A DNA stretch of 64,000 nucleotides from Phycisphaerales bacterium (GTDB lineage Bacteria > Planctomycetota > Phycisphaerae > Phycisphaerales > UBA1924). Made by a program: the position numbers and the translations under genes. The notes under the pieces are model-generated. The model did no database searches. It was not told the DNA's origin and saw only the letters and a program-made list of their open reading frames with translations. Of the stretch, positions 45,785 through 53,508 are shown piece by piece. Within the stretch, counting starts at the first letter, position 1, and each line of letters starts with the position of its first letter. The stretch covers positions 684,266 through 748,265 of the forward strand of contig JAJDDD010000009.1 in NCBI GenBank assembly GCA_029260495.1. Direction: 5' to 3'.

Positions 45785-46843
45785 TCAGGCCTGGCGGACA
45801 ATCGCCTCACGCTCCTGCGGGGAAAGAATCGAGGCGGCGTCAACCAGCCACCGCCGCGCGTCAGCGCCATAGCCAGCGGTCGGCTTGAGTTCCGGCAGGC
45901 GAGCGCCAAAGTGCTGATTGAACCTCGCCATCGCGATTTCACGCACCAATTTGGCGGTCATCGACGCGAGGGCTGTCGGAAAATGCGAGTCATCCGCCTT
46001 GACCTGGAACAGCACAGTCATGGATTTCGGCTCCCCGTTGGCAGCCTCAGCGGCTGATTCCTGAACTCGATACAAACTCCTCGAAGTGGATTCATTAAGC
46101 GTGTGTATGTCGGCCTCCGGGAAGAGGGCGCCAAGCGCGTTGGCGTAAAAACGCCTGCCGCCCTGACGATCCACCGCAACCAGCAGACGCTCGCCACCCC
46201 ATGTGGCAAACGCTTTCCGAAGGTGCGAACCGACAAGATCGAAGTTGACATCAGACTTCACGCCCTGCAGAGCGAGCTGTTCGTTAAAGCGGCGTTCGCA
46301 CATCGCGATGCAGGCCAGATCCAGCGCGTCCACTCCCGCCCGTGACGAAGCGGATCGAAGAGAGGCGGTCAGAAGCGACAGGCGGTCTGCTGGCAGGCTT
46401 TGAGGGCTTGGCAGCGCTAAGCCGCCGTAGCAGCCCTCAGCGTCCAGACAGACGCCCAGTCCCTCCATGACCTCTATATCCGTCGCAATGGTCTCGCCTC
46501 GCACGAGAGCAAGCATCGCCAGCACGCCAGGCTCAAGCCGTTCCCAGGGATGGCGAGTGGTTGAATCATTCGGGAGTTTGAGCTGCTTGGAATCCGCGAT
46601 CGGAATCCGGCCGCGATCGAATCCCTTGCCCTCCCGGGTAATCGTCGGCGCGAGCAAACGCCACAGGTCCGGCGGCGTGCGTTGTTTCAATGGATCGCAG
46701 CGAACCGGCGCGCGAAAGACCGACATTCCCACACAAAGCGGGCCCAGTCGCGGGCCATATCCTGCTTCATCAATTCCGGCGTAGACGAGTGTTGACGCTG
46801 GTTCATAAGGCACAGGGCAAGCATAGGAGAACCAAACCGCCAT
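45785..46843 (-). CDS. divergent RNase HII-like protein, 352 aa
   Basis: The N-terminal region carries the RNase HII motif as AGIDEAGYGPRLGPLCVG (consensus GIDEAGRGP-x-x-GP-V), including the metal-binding Asp and Glu. IADSKQLK matches D-S-K, ALDLACIAMCE-like helix and LVAVDRQGGRRFY carry a further Asp, and SMTAKLVREIAMARFN plus KPTAGYGADARRW match the C-terminal family motifs. At 352 aa it is ~150 residues longer than standard RNase HII and the Arg of GRGP is Tyr. Probably a planctomycete-specific nuclease of RNA:DNA hybrids. ribD starts 32 nt downstream. Confidence 0.82.
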   Translation of the reverse strand: MAVWFSYACPVPYEPASTLVYAGIDEAGYGPRLGPLCVGMSVFRAPVRCDPLKQRTPPDLWRLLAPTITREGKGFDRGRIPIADSKQLKLPNDSTTRHPWERLEPGVLAMLALVRGETIATDIEVMEGLGVCLDAEGCYGGLALPSPQSLPADRLSLLTASLRSASSRAGVDALDLACIAMCERRFNEQLALQGVKSDVNFDLVGSHLRKAFATWGGERLLVAVDRQGGRRFYANALGALFPEADIHTLNESTSRSLYRVQESAAEAANGEPKSMTVLFQVKADDSHFPTALASMTAKLVREIAMARFNQHFGARLPELKPTAGYGADARRWLVDAASILSPQEREAIVRQA

Positions 46844-46886
46844 GTTGATGTTGACAGGTCTTGCACGTCGAGTTCAGTTGGCGCAT

Positions 46887-46926
46887 AAAAAAAGGTCGCC
46901 CGCGTGATGGCGGGCGGCCTATTTTT
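46887..46926 (-). terminator. strong intrinsic terminator
   Basis: Ten-base-pair GC-rich stem (arms 46894-46903 and 46910-46919, one G-U pair, 6-nt loop) followed on the minus strand by seven T residues; the plus strand also has a T-rich stretch after it. It ends transcription from the 63-aa and pseudopilin genes before the RNase HII gene. Confidence 0.85.
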
Positions 46927-46945
46927 GTGATACCAGGTTTCTCGC

Positions 46946-47137
46946 TCAGCCGCCCGGTTTAATAGAGCGAGGCGAGCCAGAAAGCTCATTCGTGGTCACA
47001 CCGGGCGTCCCGACATCGCTCGGTGGCGCTGGTGCGCGGGTGTTCATGACATAAACCACCACGGCGACCAGAAGCAACACACCCGCGACGGCGAGCTTGA
47101 TGAGTTTTCCTTTGTCCACTGTTGTCTTTCCGTTCAA
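46946..47137 (-). CDS. small single-TM protein, 63 aa
   Basis: A lysine-rich N-terminus (NGKTTVDKGKLIK), one TM helix (LAVAGVLLLVAVVVYVMN) and a Pro/Gly/Ser-rich extracytoplasmic tail ending SIKPGG. It lies directly downstream of the pseudopilin gene on the same strand and directly upstream of the terminator, which supports a real transcribed gene. AAGAGGAAG-like purine stretch (GAGGAAGGT region) occurs upstream. Function unknown; possible accessory to the pseudopilin. Confidence 0.68.
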   Translation of the reverse strand: MNGKTTVDKGKLIKLAVAGVLLLVAVVVYVMNTRAPAPPSDVGTPGVTTNELSGSPRSIKPGG

Positions 47138-47186
47138 GAGGAAGGTGAATGGGACACAGATGAATCCCTGATGGCGATCTTATGCG

Positions 47187-48281
47187 TTAGCGGAAATCGC
47201 GTCCAGAAGGTCCGCCCTTCACAAACGCGAACCACGCTGGCCCTCCTCCGACGAAGTCCCAAGTGATCTCTGAAGTCACAGCCCAGTTTTCTCCATCCTC
47301 AAGAGCATCCTTATACTCTTCAGAGTTCGGATCGGGCATTTCCTGGCGAGGCCTGACGATCCGTGTGCTGCCATCCACCAACACGGCCGGCACCTGTGCG
47401 GTCAGACCAAGGTAGTAGTTGTTCTGGCGGTCCACCGTCGCCCACATATCCCAGAACATCACCTTCTGTGATGGGAACGCCATTTCAGAGACAGGCACCC
47501 ACCGGGCCATGTTGGCCCAGCTTGCTTGCGGATCACTCCACGGAACTCTGCCAGCCCCGCCTGTACCACCTAAAAGACCAATGCTTTTGCCCCAGAAGCT
47601 CTCATACTTGCCAGTAACATCGACGCCGTACATGCCCGCGAGCGTGTACCGATAGCTGGGGCTCAAAGCCCAGGCAAGACCTTCGTCGGCTTCACCCACG
47701 AATGCGCCTTCACTGAGCATTGGATGATTCGCGTCGACCTGCACGGTAAACTCCGTGGGCCACATAAAGCCCGGATCCGATCGGAGCGAATCAAAGTTGT
47801 CTCGCACATCCACAGCCCCGCTCCGGCCCGGAGAGGTGAAGATCTCATGCAGAAGCCCCAGCCCGGTGGCGTCGTCCAAAATATATTGTCCAAAAGCGAT
47901 GTTGTACGCTTTGTAGGTGTCCTCGTGCCGCAAGGCTGTCATCACACCAGGAGTAGAATCCGTAGTCTCGCTCCACCCATTGTATGGATACACACCAGCC
48001 CAAGCGTATAGTCGCGCGGGGCGCATCGCACTGCCTGTTTTTGGCCCTGATGGATTTGGTCCATCGCGCCCCGCTGGAGCGTTGGGCATTCTGCTCTTGT
48101 TCTCAGCGGCATAGTTTTCCTTCATCGTGCCGTGCTCTTTGAGATGGGTCAGATCGAGCGTCATCTGCGCCGACCGACGAACCTCACCCAGAGCGGGCAT
48201 GAGGAAGCCGAGCAAGAGCGCGATGATGCTGATCACCACGAGCAACTCGACCAACGTGAAAGCATTCCATCTCTTTGTCAT
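47187..48281 (-). CDS. type II secretion/pilin-like protein with N-methylation motif
   Basis: 364 aa. The prepilin signature is at the N-terminus: basic leader (MTKRWNA), FTLVELLVVISIIALLLGF with Phe at the cleavage site and Glu at +5, then a helix. The long C-terminal domain is planctomycete-type, with residues such as WPTEFTVQVDANHPMLSEGA and VMFWDMWATVDRQNNYYLG, a region shared by DUF1559-like pseudopilins. Processed by a prepilin peptidase and probably assembled or surface-anchored. These proteins occur in large families in planctomycetes; the role of each is unknown. Confidence 0.9.
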   Translation of the reverse strand: MTKRWNAFTLVELLVVISIIALLLGFLMPALGEVRRSAQMTLDLTHLKEHGTMKENYAAENKSRMPNAPAGRDGPNPSGPKTGSAMRPARLYAWAGVYPYNGWSETTDSTPGVMTALRHEDTYKAYNIAFGQYILDDATGLGLLHEIFTSPGRSGAVDVRDNFDSLRSDPGFMWPTEFTVQVDANHPMLSEGAFVGEADEGLAWALSPSYRYTLAGMYGVDVTGKYESFWGKSIGLLGGTGGAGRVPWSDPQASWANMARWVPVSEMAFPSQKVMFWDMWATVDRQNNYYLGLTAQVPAVLVDGSTRIVRPRQEMPDPNSEEYKDALEDGENWAVTSEITWDFVGGGPAWFAFVKGGPSGRDFR

Positions 48282-48573
48282 TGGGCAGTCTCCATATCAG
48301 TTTCGTCCGGTGGCCGGGTTGGGTCTGCAGTCTCCGGTACAACATTGAAGCCCGGCCGGCGGACGAATCCCCTCTGCCGAGCTATCTTTCAAGTTTGATC
48401 CGTCAGTATAGCGGCTTATGCCGCAATTTCGATACTTGAACTCTCGATCTATCTCTGATCATTCTCTAACCACTGAAACTCAATCCGGGCGTGTGAACCT
48501 CGCTTTGAGAGACCTAGACGCCCGATAAAACGCGCGGGAAGTCGCCGGCGTCAAGGCCGGACAACAAAGAAAA

Positions 48574-48659
48574 TGCGGCTGAGAGGAGTCGAACCTCCAC
48601 GGGGTTTTACCCCCACTAGGACCTGAACCTAGCGCGTCTTCCAATTCCGCCACAGCCGC
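48574..48659 (-). tRNA. tRNA-Leu(CAG)
   Basis: 86 nt on the minus strand. Acceptor GCGGCTG/CAGCCGC, D arm with GGCGGAATTGG, anticodon stem CTAGG/CCTAG with loop TTCAGGT (anticodon CAG), long variable arm (TGGGGGTAAAACCCCG) as required for tRNA-Leu, T arm GAGG TTCGACT CCTC, discriminator A; CCA not encoded. Confidence 0.95.
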
Positions 48660-48940
48660 AGGCAGCGAAAGGATATCGACCAAACGGCCCCTGACAAGCG
48701 ACAGCAGGCACAGAAAGACACATCCGGCGGGTGTGTCGGGCGCACTCGAAGGGTCACGAAAGGCTTCGCTCATCGCACAGACCTTCGCACCAGACGCTGC
48801 TCGGTTGCAAAAAATAGATGCGCATGGCTTCCAAACCGCACTTAGAATGAAAAAAATCAAGGTTCTTCCCGAATCAGATCTCGTCAGCAGAACCAACGCT
48901 GAATTGCGTCAACTGCTGGCCGAGGATTGGAGACAAAGCC

Positions 48941-49168
48941 ATGTTCGAGCATCTACTGACGCTGGGAGACAGCAGCGAAGTTTTCATAGCGCTGGGAGCG
49001 GGTGTGTTCGGGCTGTGGGTGCTTTGCGCGACGGTTGAGAGCATTCTCAAGACCCGGTCGCGCGAGCGGACCCGGCGGGAAATTGCCGCCTACATCGCTG
49101 AGGGGACGATTTCTCCCGAGCAAGGCGAGCGGCTCATGATGGCTGACCCCAACAAGGATGAAAACTGA
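48941..49168 (+). CDS. small membrane protein A of a three-gene tandem family
   Basis: 75 aa. One TM helix (EVFIALGAGVFGLWVLCATV), then a short basic segment and the family motif RERTRREIAAYIAEGTISPE followed by GERLMMADP. The motif recalls SHOCT-like tails: a charged helix, a turn and a second helix. It overlaps the next gene by one base (TGATG). GGAG lies upstream of the ATG at 48941. Paralogous with the next two genes. Confidence 0.82.
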   Translation: MFEHLLTLGDSSEVFIALGAGVFGLWVLCATVESILKTRSRERTRREIAAYIAEGTISPEQGERLMMADPNKDEN

Positions 49169-49377
49169 TGGACGATGAAATTGTCAAAATCGTTGCGATT
49201 GGCGCCGGAGCACTGGTGGCTGTATTCGCCATCTTCTTTGGGGCGATTAAGGCCGTTTCACAGTCGAAATCCCGGGAGCGATCAAGGCGGGAAATCGCAG
49301 CCTATGTTGCTGAGGGGACCATGACGGCTGAGGAAGGGGAACGGCTCATGAAGGCGGACCCCAAGGCTGACGACTGA
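49168..49377 (+). CDS. small membrane protein B of the tandem family
   Basis: 69 aa. TM helix (IVAIGAGALVAVFAIFFGA) and the same C-terminal motif RERSRREIAAYVAEGTMTAE, then GERLMKADP. Clearly paralogous to its neighbours: over 20 residues of the motif are near identical, whereas the TM helices differ. It starts in a TGATG overlap with protein A. Confidence 0.82.
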   Translation: MDDEIVKIVAIGAGALVAVFAIFFGAIKAVSQSKSRERSRREIAAYVAEGTMTAEEGERLMKADPKADD

Positions 49378-49415
49378 CTCACCAAACACCCTCGTTTGAG
49401 GATGGATATCTGACA

Positions 49416-49706
49416 ATGAATGAACTCATGCACACATTCGCAGTCAAACCTGAGTTTTTGATCGGGCTTGTTCTTGGCACATTGGGAATCTTGGGCGCCG
49501 CGTACATCGTGACGATCTGTGTTCGAACATCGATCAGGGGCACATGCGAACGCGAACAGACCAAGCGGGAGATCGCCGCTTACGTCGCTGAAGGATCGCT
49601 GACATCTGAGGACGCTGAGCGAATTCTCGCAGCGAATGGATGGACGGGTTTTGTCGGATCATGCGGGCGCGAAGCCAAAAAATGGCGAGGCGCGCAGTCA
49701 GCCTGA
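49416..49706 (+). CDS. small membrane protein C of the tandem family
   Basis: 96 aa. The N-terminal TM helix (FLIGLVLGTLGILGAAYIVTI) is followed by REQTKREIAAYVAEGSLTSE, then DAERILAANG and an added ~25-residue basic tail. Third paralogue in the row. The predicted layout is a cytoplasmic helical hairpin beyond a single membrane anchor. Proteins with this motif are seen in planctomycetes; I know no assigned function. Confidence 0.8.
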   Translation: MNELMHTFAVKPEFLIGLVLGTLGILGAAYIVTICVRTSIRGTCEREQTKREIAAYVAEGSLTSEDAERILAANGWTGFVGSCGREAKKWRGAQSA

Positions 49707-49822
49707 GTCTCACGTTTCCGCCTTTCCCGGATCGATCGGACGGCGCAGGCGCATTATCGCTGTATCATAAATAAACGCGGGGAATATCGAGTCGCCAGCC
49801 CGTGAGCCCCGCAGGTTGATAC

Positions 49823-50953
49823 ATGCGAACGCGTGATCTCGAATACCACCTCCCCGAAGACCTGATCGCGATAACGCCGGCCCAGCCGCGCGACTCCGCC
49901 CGGCTCTTTGTTGTCAGCAGGTCAGATGAATCGGTTCGAGAGCATGTTCATGTGCGCGATCTACCCGACTTTCTCAACGCGCACGATGCGCTGGTCTTCA
50001 ATGCGACTCGGGTCGCTCCTGCACGGCTGACTGGCAAACGCATCGACTCCGGCGGTGCTGTCGAAGGCCTCTTCATCGAAGAGCTCGCCGCTGTCGACAA
50101 CCAACTGATCTGGAAGACCTTGCTTCGCTCCAACGGAAAACTTCGTTCCGGCTTGAAGGTCGCGCTTCACTCCGCAAATAGCGCGGTCGCTGTCACACTC
50201 ACGTTAATTGAGCGTGAAGAAGCGGGATGGATCGTCGCCGCTTCTCTGGTTGGCGCTGAGGCGTTGGGGCAGTCGAACACCGACGCTCTGCTGCGACTGG
50301 TCGGCGCAACCCCCCTGCCGCCATACATTCTCCGCCGCCGGCGCGAATGTGACGCTCCGACCAGCGATGACCTCGATCAGCAGTGGTATCAAACGGTGTT
50401 TGCCCGTGATGAAGCTGAGCGCTCGGTGGCGGCGCCGACCGCCGGCCTGCACTTCACGCCTGAGTTGCTCAGTCAGATTGACGCTCGCGATGTTGAACGC
50501 CTCGAAGTCCTCCTCGATGTGGGCGAGGGCACATTCAAGCCGGTCGAAGCCGAACGCATTGAGGATCACACAATGCACATGGAGCGATTCCACGTTCCCG
50601 CACCGACGGTCAAAGCGTTCGCGATGCGCCAGGAAACGAAATCAGAAGGTCATCTTTTCGCTGTTGGCACCACGAGTGCTCGCGCCATTGAAAGCCTGCC
50701 TCGAGCAATTCCAGACCAGGCTATTCATGAAGGATTCACCGGCGAAACGACGCTGCTCATCACGCCGGGGTATCAGTGGAGCCGCGTCGAGGGATTATTG
50801 ACAAACTTTCATCTGCCGCGCTCGACATTGCTCGCGATGGTCGCAGCTCTGTTTCCTGGCGGGCTGGCGCAAACTCTCGATGTCTACGAAGAAGCCATCG
50901 CGCTCCAATACCGCTTTTTCAGCTACGGCGATGCGATGCTTGTCATGCCTTGA
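49823..50953 (+). CDS. queA: S-adenosylmethionine:tRNA ribosyltransferase-isomerase
   Basis: 376 aa. It builds epoxyqueuosine on the wobble base of GUN tRNAs from preQ1 and SAM. Visible: YHLPEDLIAITPAQPRDSAR, ALVFNATRVAPARLTGKR, SVAAPTAGLHFTPELL, HTMHMERFHV-type segment, VGTTSARAIESL and NFHLPRSTLLAMVAAL. Full length. Stand-alone; tgt is not in the window. Its terminal part overlaps nothing; a small minus-strand gene lies 17 nt beyond its end. Confidence 0.96.
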   Translation: MRTRDLEYHLPEDLIAITPAQPRDSARLFVVSRSDESVREHVHVRDLPDFLNAHDALVFNATRVAPARLTGKRIDSGGAVEGLFIEELAAVDNQLIWKTLLRSNGKLRSGLKVALHSANSAVAVTLTLIEREEAGWIVAASLVGAEALGQSNTDALLRLVGATPLPPYILRRRRECDAPTSDDLDQQWYQTVFARDEAERSVAAPTAGLHFTPELLSQIDARDVERLEVLLDVGEGTFKPVEAERIEDHTMHMERFHVPAPTVKAFAMRQETKSEGHLFAVGTTSARAIESLPRAIPDQAIHEGFTGETTLLITPGYQWSRVEGLLTNFHLPRSTLLAMVAALFPGGLAQTLDVYEEAIALQYRFFSYGDAMLVMP

Positions 50954-50970
50954 ATGTTGAAGAATCTCGC

Positions 50971-51189
50971 TCAGGCGAGCATGACGCGCTTATACTTAAT
51001 GATCAGGCGCGTGCGTTTGTGCAGCAGCAGGCCAGCGAGTTGCTCCGTCTCGTTCTCGATCACACCGTCTTCAACAGCGCTCGCACTGAAAGAGAACGCC
51101 TGATCCCCCGCGACGCACGTCGCAACCGCGCCGCCAAGAATGCTCAAGGCCAGCATGCTTCGCCATAAACTTCTCTTGCGATTGAGCAT
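50971..51189 (-). CDS. small exported protein, 72 aa
   Basis: Signal peptide (RSLWRSMLALSILGGAVATC, then VAGDQ). AGGAGA lies 6 nt before the ATG at 51189, a good ribosome-binding site, which argues for a real gene despite its size. The mature ~40 residues include DGVIENETEQLAGLLLHKRT. No homology recognised. Convergent with queA. Confidence 0.6.
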   Translation of the reverse strand: MLNRKRSLWRSMLALSILGGAVATCVAGDQAFSFSASAVEDGVIENETEQLAGLLLHKRTRLIIKYKRVMLA

Positions 51190-51390
51190 GCGTTCTCCTG
51201 GTCTTTGTTTCGCCGCGACGCATCATTGGTGGATGAGCCACAGTTGAGTCTAACACCGTTTTTTCGCGCAGCGACACTAAAATTCAAGTTCGCCGCGGTG
51301 TATTGCGCAATCGCTTCGTCCCTATAACCTCCCTTCTTCTGTTATTCGGAACGACGTGCCTAAAACTTACATCGCAACGTCAAATAACAA

Positions 51391-51420
51391 AGGCGCCGTG
51401 GTCCGAAAACCACGACGCCT
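51391..51420 (-). terminator. intrinsic terminator of the sugar dehydrogenase gene
   Basis: Long hairpin (AGGCG-CGTGGT arms with ACCACG-CGCCT, one mismatch) followed on the minus strand by a T-rich stretch (TTTGTTATTT). It lies 70 nt downstream of the dehydrogenase stop codon. The plus strand also reads into CTTATTTC, so it may work in both directions. Confidence 0.75.
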
Positions 51421-51489
51421 CTTATTTCTATACGGCGCGATCATCGCGCCTGCGTCATTCGCTCCTGGCTGACTTTTTCAGCGATGAAG

Positions 51490-53049
51490 CTATTGCGGGC
51501 AAGCGCCCCAAGCGCCAAGCAACGCCGCCAGATCGCCGGAGCCAACATTTCCATCGCCGTCAAAGTCAGCAGCCGCGCCTGGGTTCGGACCCCAGGACCC
51601 TAGCACCTGCGCAAAGTCCGCCGACCCAACATTCCCGTCGCCGTTCAAATCCCACGGACAGGGAGGCGTGTCACACTCATCGGGAATGCCATTCATATTC
51701 ACATCCGGCGCGTCTCCAGAGAGCACTTCGCACGGATCGCAAACACCATTGTTGTTGCAATCCGGGCCAGCCGGGGGGCCATCAATCACAATCTTGAAGA
51801 TCTCACCGCCGGACTGATCGCAGATGTACATTTCTCCAAACGCATCTTCGCCGAAGCTGGTGATCGAAGTGATGCTCAATCCCCCGCCCGGCGCCAACTC
51901 CGCGGTGCGCTCCTGGAAGTTGTTCATTGCGGCGCCGCCATCGAAGGACCAAATCTGGTTGGAGCAGAAGTCCGCAAAGAAGTATGTGCCCTGGAGCGTC
52001 GGAATCTCACAGCCGCGGTAGACATACCCGCCCGTGATGGAGCAGCGCCCGCCGAAATGGTTGTATTCATGGAACGGGTCGGCCAGCGTCGCTGCGTTGC
52101 ACACGCACGCGCCGGCGCCACAACCGGAAAGGCTCGCGCACTGCAGGCCCTCCATGCAGTCCCATCCATAGTTCTCCCCGCCAACGCTCGCAGCTGCCTG
52201 GAAGTTGATTTCCTCCCGAATGTCCTGCCCGACGTCGGCGATGTACAGATCGTTCGTCGCGCGATCGAAACTGGGGCGCCATGCGTTGCGCAGCCCGTAC
52301 GCCCAGATTTCATCAGCGCCAGCCGCGGCTGCAAAAGGATTGCTCGGCGGAATCGCGTAGTCTCGCTGAGTGTCAGCTGGGAAGTCATCAGAGTTCACAT
52401 CAATCCGCAGCATTTTGCCCAGCAGCAGGTTGATGTTCTGTGATCGTTCCTGAGGATCGCAGAACGAGCCGCCATCTCCAAGCGATATATAGAGAAGACC
52501 ATCGCTCGGACCAAATCCCATCCACCCACCGTTGTGATTGGTAAATGGCTGATCGACGAACATGATTATATCGCCGGCGCCATTTGCCACATTCGGATCC
52601 GCGGAAACCGTGTACCGCGCAATCACAGTGTCATTCGGATTACTGTTGTTCGTATAGCTCACATAGAACTCATCGTTATTCTGATAATCCGGGTGGAACG
52701 CCAGCCCGAGCAAGCCTCGCTCGTCAAAGTCAGACGTTCCGCCACCGACGAGAGCGTCGATGTTGAGGAAAGACGCTGGCAGCAGCACGCCATCCTCAAT
52801 CACGCGAATGCGCCCGCGCTTCTCAATGACGAACAAACGGGTAAAATCGCCCGGAGCGTGCGTCACATAGATTGGACGCTCAAGCCCGTTCGCAAAGAGC
52901 GTGGTGGTGAGCGGCGTTACGCCTCGCTCGCTTTGCTCGACGGGCGCCGGGGCGTCAGCAGCGAAATCATTTCTCGCGCCGAGTTGACTTGTGATCACCG
53001 CCGCTCCGGCGATAGCGATGCTCGCACACACAATCAGACAGCTCTTCAT
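51490..53049 (-). CDS. PQQ-type sugar (glucose/sorbosone) dehydrogenase with C-terminal dockerin
   Basis: 519 aa from the ATG at 53049 (GGAG 11 nt upstream); the longer in-frame start is unlikely. Signal peptide (CLIVCASIAIAGAAVI). Six-bladed GSDH propeller: ANGLERPIYVTHAPGD, RGLLGLAFHPDYQNNDEFYV, NHNGGWMGFGPSDGLLYISL, WAYGLRNAWRPSFD, VGGENYGWDCMEG and AFGEMYICDQSGGEIFKI. A Cys-rich insertion (CSGCGAGACVCN-type) is present. Two dockerin repeats close it (DLNGDGNVGSADFAQVLGSW and DFDGDGNVGSGDLAALLGAW). Predicted extracellular aldose or sugar-alcohol oxidase; cofactor assumed PQQ from the family. Confidence 0.9.
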   Translation of the reverse strand: MKSCLIVCASIAIAGAAVITSQLGARNDFAADAPAPVEQSERGVTPLTTTLFANGLERPIYVTHAPGDFTRLFVIEKRGRIRVIEDGVLLPASFLNIDALVGGGTSDFDERGLLGLAFHPDYQNNDEFYVSYTNNSNPNDTVIARYTVSADPNVANGAGDIIMFVDQPFTNHNGGWMGFGPSDGLLYISLGDGGSFCDPQERSQNINLLLGKMLRIDVNSDDFPADTQRDYAIPPSNPFAAAAGADEIWAYGLRNAWRPSFDRATNDLYIADVGQDIREEINFQAAASVGGENYGWDCMEGLQCASLSGCGAGACVCNAATLADPFHEYNHFGGRCSITGGYVYRGCEIPTLQGTYFFADFCSNQIWSFDGGAAMNNFQERTAELAPGGGLSITSITSFGEDAFGEMYICDQSGGEIFKIVIDGPPAGPDCNNNGVCDPCEVLSGDAPDVNMNGIPDECDTPPCPWDLNGDGNVGSADFAQVLGSWGPNPGAAADFDGDGNVGSGDLAALLGAWGACPQ

Positions 53050-53508
53050 TCTTCGGTCTCCATCCCGATCCGAACCCACGCAGGCGCGCGTTCGATGATT
53101 CGGTCATGTCCTGCCCCGCCTTCGCCCTCAAAACGTCCGGAGCTGCACCGGCGTCCCGAGGCCCGCGAGGGTCTCTATTACTTGGTGACATTCATGGGGC
53201 GGCTCGACATGACTCGCATGCCGACACTCCGCCTTTTCTCTCGCTCTTGCGACTCGCAGCTCTCTCCCACCGGCAAAATCATGACTGAATCCGCTGGCAG
53301 ACCGTCAACCATACCAGAGCCACACCCCCTCTGACCACCATTTTGTCTATTGAAATTGGACCTGATCTTGGGCAATCAGTGGAATATGCTTGGGTTTATC
53401 GGGCGATCAGCCCGATCGAACCCCAAGCGGACCCTGCCTGATGCCGACGCCAGCTTCCGATTGAGACAACAGCGCCAAACAATGCCCCTGGCCGATACTG
53501 GGTGAACA
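53050..53508. other. divergent intergenic region with long inverted repeat
   Basis: 459 bases between the sugar dehydrogenase (minus) and the Fe-S protein (plus) genes. Apart from the inverted repeat at 53388-53428, nothing gene-like was seen; the small frames are on both strands without motifs. It must contain both promoters. Confidence 0.4.
53388..53428. promoter_or_regulatory. 41-nt near-perfect inverted repeat
   Basis: Outer arms GCTTGGG (53388-53394) and CCCAAGC (53422-53428), inner arms ATCGGGC (53398-53404) and GCCCGAT (53410-53416), central GATCA. No poly-T follows, so it is not a typical terminator. It lies 80 nt upstream of the Fe-S/TPR gene and could be an operator or an RNA hairpin in its leader. 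Confidence 0.5.

Noticed and set aside
48480-48896. 138-codon minus-strand frame overlapping tRNA-Leu
   Set aside because: It includes the tRNA gene itself and has no protein-like features.
53405-53430. T-arm-like GGGGTTCGATC on the minus strand
   Set aside because: The matching stem and the rest of a tRNA are missing; it is part of the inverted repeat.
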